Shown: piece by piece, positions 17,677-19,660 of the stretch
Numbering within the stretch: the stretch's first letter is position 1
How the letters are laid out: every line of letters starts with the position of its first letter
Assembly (NCBI GenBank): GCA_031266155.1
Contig: JAISBO010000007.1
Span: 1-19,660, forward strand
DNA from: Puniceicoccales bacterium
Lineage (GTDB): Bacteria > Verrucomicrobiota > Verrucomicrobiia > Opitutales > JAIRKQ01
DNA: 19,660 nt
Direction: 5' to 3'
Notes under the pieces: generated by a model
Database searches by the model: none
What the model was told of the DNA's origin: nothing
Seen by the model: only the letters and a program-made list of their open reading frames with translations
Position numbers and translations under genes: made by a program

Positions 17677-17745
17677 GGTCAATATTTATTTTTACCGTTT
17701 GATAATTTTCCAAACTAACAAAACCATTGCACAGCACTATTGACC
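17677..17745. repeat. Spaced inverted repeat GGTCAATA ... TATTGACC
   Basis: Perfect 8-bp arms at 17677-17684 and 17738-17745 enclose 53 bases that include a smaller GTTTG/CAAAC hairpin. In copy 2 the right arm is intact (19114-19121) but the left arm has lost one base (GGTCATA, 19054-19060). TTGACC inside each arm resembles a -35 box pointing outward in opposite directions, so this could mark two divergent promoters or an operator. Function unknown. Confidence 0.4.
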
Positions 17746-18032
17746 GCTCTGCAAAGAAAAAACATACGTTTTCCGTTGATTTTGGCGGAAATTTTCCATC
17801 CTCCGTTCCGGTTTCTCATATGGGTTATCCCAAAAGTTTTATGTTTTTCAGGGTTCCCATGGGAGCTTTGTAATTTAAAAACTTTTTCAGAGTTTCGTTC
17901 CGACACATAAAAAGGCAATTTTCGTAAAATTTTTTATTAAATTTGCAAAAACTATGCTTTTTTTGTTGATTTCTAAATTTTTATGTGCTACGCGTTGATT
18001 GTTAGTCTTTAACGAAAGGAAATAATTTAATT

Positions 18033-18905
18033 ATGGATAGCATAGGAACAAATAGCGGTAATGTATTGTCAAGGCATAATATACCGCCACAAGGACAGGG
18101 AAGCTCAGAAATAACGGTAAAAGCGATGGGCGATGGGTCTGTTGGGCTTACATCGGATGAAACATGTGAAATGGTAGCTAAACCGGGAGATCAGAGAAAA
18201 GCGGAGGCCGTGGCAGAAAAAACATCTACGGATGAAGTAAAATTGCAAGATGAGGCTGCACGGAAAGATGCAATGGACGCTGCATGGGAAGATGCAAATA
18301 TAGATATCGAAATAGATGAAATTACGGACGGAGTAAGTAAAAGAACAAAGCGGCTTATTAGTACGACAGCAAGGGACGAATTCGAGGTAGTGTTGAGGAG
18401 AGATCCAACAGCATTTCAAGAAGCACAGGATGTTGCATTGGACGTTGTATGGCGACTTGGATTGAAAGCTGTTCAGGAAAGTGCATGGGTGAAGGTAAGG
18501 TTCGGAATATCGAAAATAAGACGTGAATTTCGGCAGATAGAAGACAAAATGGCAGAAACAAATTTAGGAGATCCGTTTGCGATATGTGATAAAATACGCA
18601 AGGAAGCAAAGAACGCGTTCGATGTAGAGTTAAAAAAAGATCCAGAAATTGTGATGGACGTTCCAATAAACGCTGCAATAGGTGCTGCATGGCGAGTTGC
18701 AGAGAACGCTTTAGTCGAAGCAATGCCGGAAGCCGTTCGGGCTATACCTGGATTGAGTCCAGAAAAACAGAATGCCCTAGTGGAGCAATTACGTGAAAAG
18801 GTGAACAGAATGTTGGCAGAAAAAACGCCAGCGGCATTGTTTGGAGTCTTGGCTGAGGTAATAAATGATATAAGGAATGTGAATCCGGAAACGGCACATA
18901 TATAG
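18033..18905 (+). CDS. Hypothetical helical protein with internal repeat, first of a tandem gene family
   Basis: I do not recognise this 290-aa protein. The start is supported by GAAAGGA 12 bases upstream and by conservation of the leader and N-terminus in the next copy. Residues 1-55 are Ser/Gly/Asn/Thr-rich and likely disordered; no signal peptide or membrane segment is seen. Residues 56-285 look alpha-helical and highly charged. Two related units of about 38 residues start at 113 (ARDEFEVVLRRDP, later VVWRLGLKAV) and 192 (AKNAFDVELKKDP, later AAWRVAENAL), a spacing of 79 residues. A weaker AMDAAWEDA at 80-88 may be a third remnant. The first 23 residues (MDSxGxNSxNV, PPxGQG) are shared with the following gene; the rest is not. 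A decayed tRNA-Thr begins four bases after the stop. A secreted or host-directed role would fit but is speculation. Confidence 0.8.
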   Translation: MDSIGTNSGNVLSRHNIPPQGQGSSEITVKAMGDGSVGLTSDETCEMVAKPGDQRKAEAVAEKTSTDEVKLQDEAARKDAMDAAWEDANIDIEIDEITDGVSKRTKRLISTTARDEFEVVLRRDPTAFQEAQDVALDVVWRLGLKAVQESAWVKVRFGISKIRREFRQIEDKMAETNLGDPFAICDKIRKEAKNAFDVELKKDPEIVMDVPINAAIGAAWRVAENALVEAMPEAVRAIPGLSPEKQNALVEQLREKVNRMLAEKTPAALFGVLAEVINDIRNVNPETAHI

Positions 18906-18908
18906 CTG

Positions 18909-18974
18909 CAGCAAAAATCGAACTGCCGACCTCATCCTTACCAAGGATACACTCCGCCAGTTGAGCTCAAGGAC
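18909..18974 (-). pseudogene. Decayed tRNA-Thr copy
   Basis: A 29-base stretch (18920-18948) is identical to tRNA-Thr at 17543-17571 and keeps the anticodon stem-loop with GGT. One base is lost at the acceptor/D-arm junction (TTGAGCTC against TTGTAGCTC), the T stem no longer pairs, and the 3' acceptor strand and CCA are replaced by unrelated sequence (GCTGCAGC). A full cloverleaf cannot form. It marks the left boundary of the second duplication unit. Confidence 0.88.
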
Positions 18975-19474
18975 GCCCGCCATTGACAATGCCACGATGG
19001 CGTGTGCGTTACCTAGGGCCGATTATCTGCAACTTGCAAGGTCGCGGGCAATCGGTCATATTTATTTTTACCGTTTGATAATTTTCCAAACTAACAAAGC
19101 CAGTGCACAGCACTATTGACCGCTCTGCAAAAAAAAGTATACGGTTTTCCGTTGGTTTTGGTGGAAATCTTCCCTCCGCTGTTCCCGTTTCTAATGTAGG
19201 GTATCCTAGAAGTTTTATGGGCTTTGGGGTTCCCTGGGAACTTTGTAATTTAAAAACTTTTTCAGGTCCCCGCTCCAATACATTAAGGGGTAATTTTTGC
19301 AGATTTTTTATTAAATTTTTAAAAACTATACTTTTTTTATTGATTTCTAAATTTTTATGTGCTACGCCTTGATTATTAGTCTTAACGAAAGGAGATAGTT
19401 TAATTATGGATAGCACAGGAATAAATAGTAATAATGTACCACTGGGAACGGGTACACCACCACGAGGGCAAGGA
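18911..19474. repeat. Tandem duplication, copy 2 of shared 5' cassette
   Basis: This is the second copy of the block at 17535-18101, offset by 1373-1377 bases. It contains the decayed tRNA, an orphan copy of the tuf-operon promoter, about 430 bp with no gene I can support (18975-19405), and the first 23 codons of the next family member. Small indels between copies (for example one base near 19232, cccTGGGAA against cccATGGGAG) break every candidate reading frame in the spacer, so it is most likely non-coding. Confidence 0.92.
19022..19051 (-). promoter_or_regulatory. Orphan copy of the tRNA-Thr/tuf promoter
   Basis: TTGCCC (19051-19046), 18 bases, GATAAT (19027-19022) on the minus strand duplicate the candidate promoter at 17646-17675. 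If active, transcription would run through the decayed tRNA and antisense into the 3' end of the 290-aa gene. Confidence 0.35.
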
Positions 19475-19660
19475 AAGGGAGCCCAAGCGACACAAAGAGT
19501 AAGTCCCGAAGTGACTGGGAAAATGACAAAGAAAGCAATAGCCGCCAGGTGTGCTTCTTTGACAAATGGCCAGATATATAATTTGACAGATAATGCAAAT
19601 GCACAGAAGGAGTGGGTAAAAGAGACAGGAAGAATATTTGCGGAAGAAATAAACGCAAAT
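19406..19660 (+). CDS. Hypothetical protein, second member of the tandem family (truncated by window end)
   Basis: The open frame starts at ATG 19406, with GAAAGGAG 11 bases upstream, and continues for 85 codons to the window edge. Residues 1-23 (MDSTGINSNNV, PPRGQG) align without gaps with the preceding gene's N-terminus, and the 5' leader is the same. From residue 24 the sequence diverges (ATQRVSPEVTGKMTKKAIAARC, then a charged helical stretch with EWVKETGRIFAEEINAN), so it is a paralogue or a gene with the same 5' cassette joined to a different body. No signal peptide, membrane segment or known motif is visible. Function is unknown. Confidence 0.78.
   Translation, partial: MDSTGINSNNVPLGTGTPPRGQGKGAQATQRVSPEVTGKMTKKAIAARCASLTNGQIYNLTDNANAQKEWVKETGRIFAEEINAN

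Noticed and set aside
17740..17768. Plus-strand promoter TTGACC-17-CATACG for the 290-aa gene
   Set aside because: The -10 matches only 3/6 and would give a 5' leader of over 250 bases; noted as a possibility within the inverted repeat but not annotated.
17715..17918. Minus-strand open frame of 67 codons in the copy 1 spacer
   Set aside because: It is not in the frame of the copy 2 counterpart and is not preserved between copies.
19103..19372. Plus-strand open frame of 89 codons in the copy 2 spacer
   Set aside because: The same frame in copy 1 ends at TAA after a one-base shift; no SD and no coding-like substitution pattern between copies.
19009..19416. Minus-strand open frame of 135 codons in the copy 2 spacer
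   Set aside because: The corresponding frame in copy 1 contains TGA and TAA and a one-base indel, and the product has no recognisable features; the frame is chance in conserved non-coding DNA.

Overview
The window looks like a chromosomal segment of a Gram-negative bacterium, roughly 40-45% GC by eye. The proteins resemble the PVC superphylum, most likely Verrucomicrobiota of the Opitutia kind. This placement rests on remembered similarity of EF-Tu, RpoB/RpoC and NusG, not on a search. An LPS-type acyltransferase/glycosyltransferase implies an outer membrane.

Left part (1-4902). A CaCA-family cation/Ca2+ antiporter runs off the left edge on the minus strand. It is divergent from a sufC-sufB pair for Fe-S cluster assembly, with no sufD next to it. 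Convergent with sufB is a 634-residue protein that fuses an LpxL/HtrB-like lipid A acyltransferase to a GT9 heptosyltransferase.

Middle (5064-17598, all minus strand). In transcription order this is the classical transcription/translation cluster: tRNA-Thr(GGU), tuf, tRNA-Trp(CCA), secE, nusG, rplK, rplA, rplJ, rplL, rpoB, rpoC. The order is textbook but three details are not. (i) rpoB is cut in two by an in-frame TGA just upstream of the rifampicin-pocket region, with an SD-like sequence and an ATG three codons later. TGA is the ordinary stop of tuf, rpoC and sufB here, so genome-wide recoding is unlikely. (ii) In the RpoC beta-prime subunit all four cysteines of the second zinc site are replaced, while the first zinc site is intact. 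(iii) EF-Tu has a divergent switch I with KTVTI in place of the usual RGITI. A hairpin plus U-tract lies between rplL and rpoB, where an attenuator is expected.

Right part (17535-19660). Divergent from tRNA-Thr is a tandem duplication with a period of about 1.37 kb. Each unit holds tRNA-Thr sequence (intact, then decayed), the apparent tuf-operon promoter region, a long conserved leader, and the start of a plus-strand gene. The two genes (290 aa; at least 85 aa, cut by the window end) share the leader and about 23 N-terminal residues, then diverge completely. They match no family I recognise. I read this as a lineage-specific, rapidly diversifying gene family with a common 5' cassette; secretion or host interaction is only a possibility. 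No CRISPR array, insertion sequence or integrase was seen.
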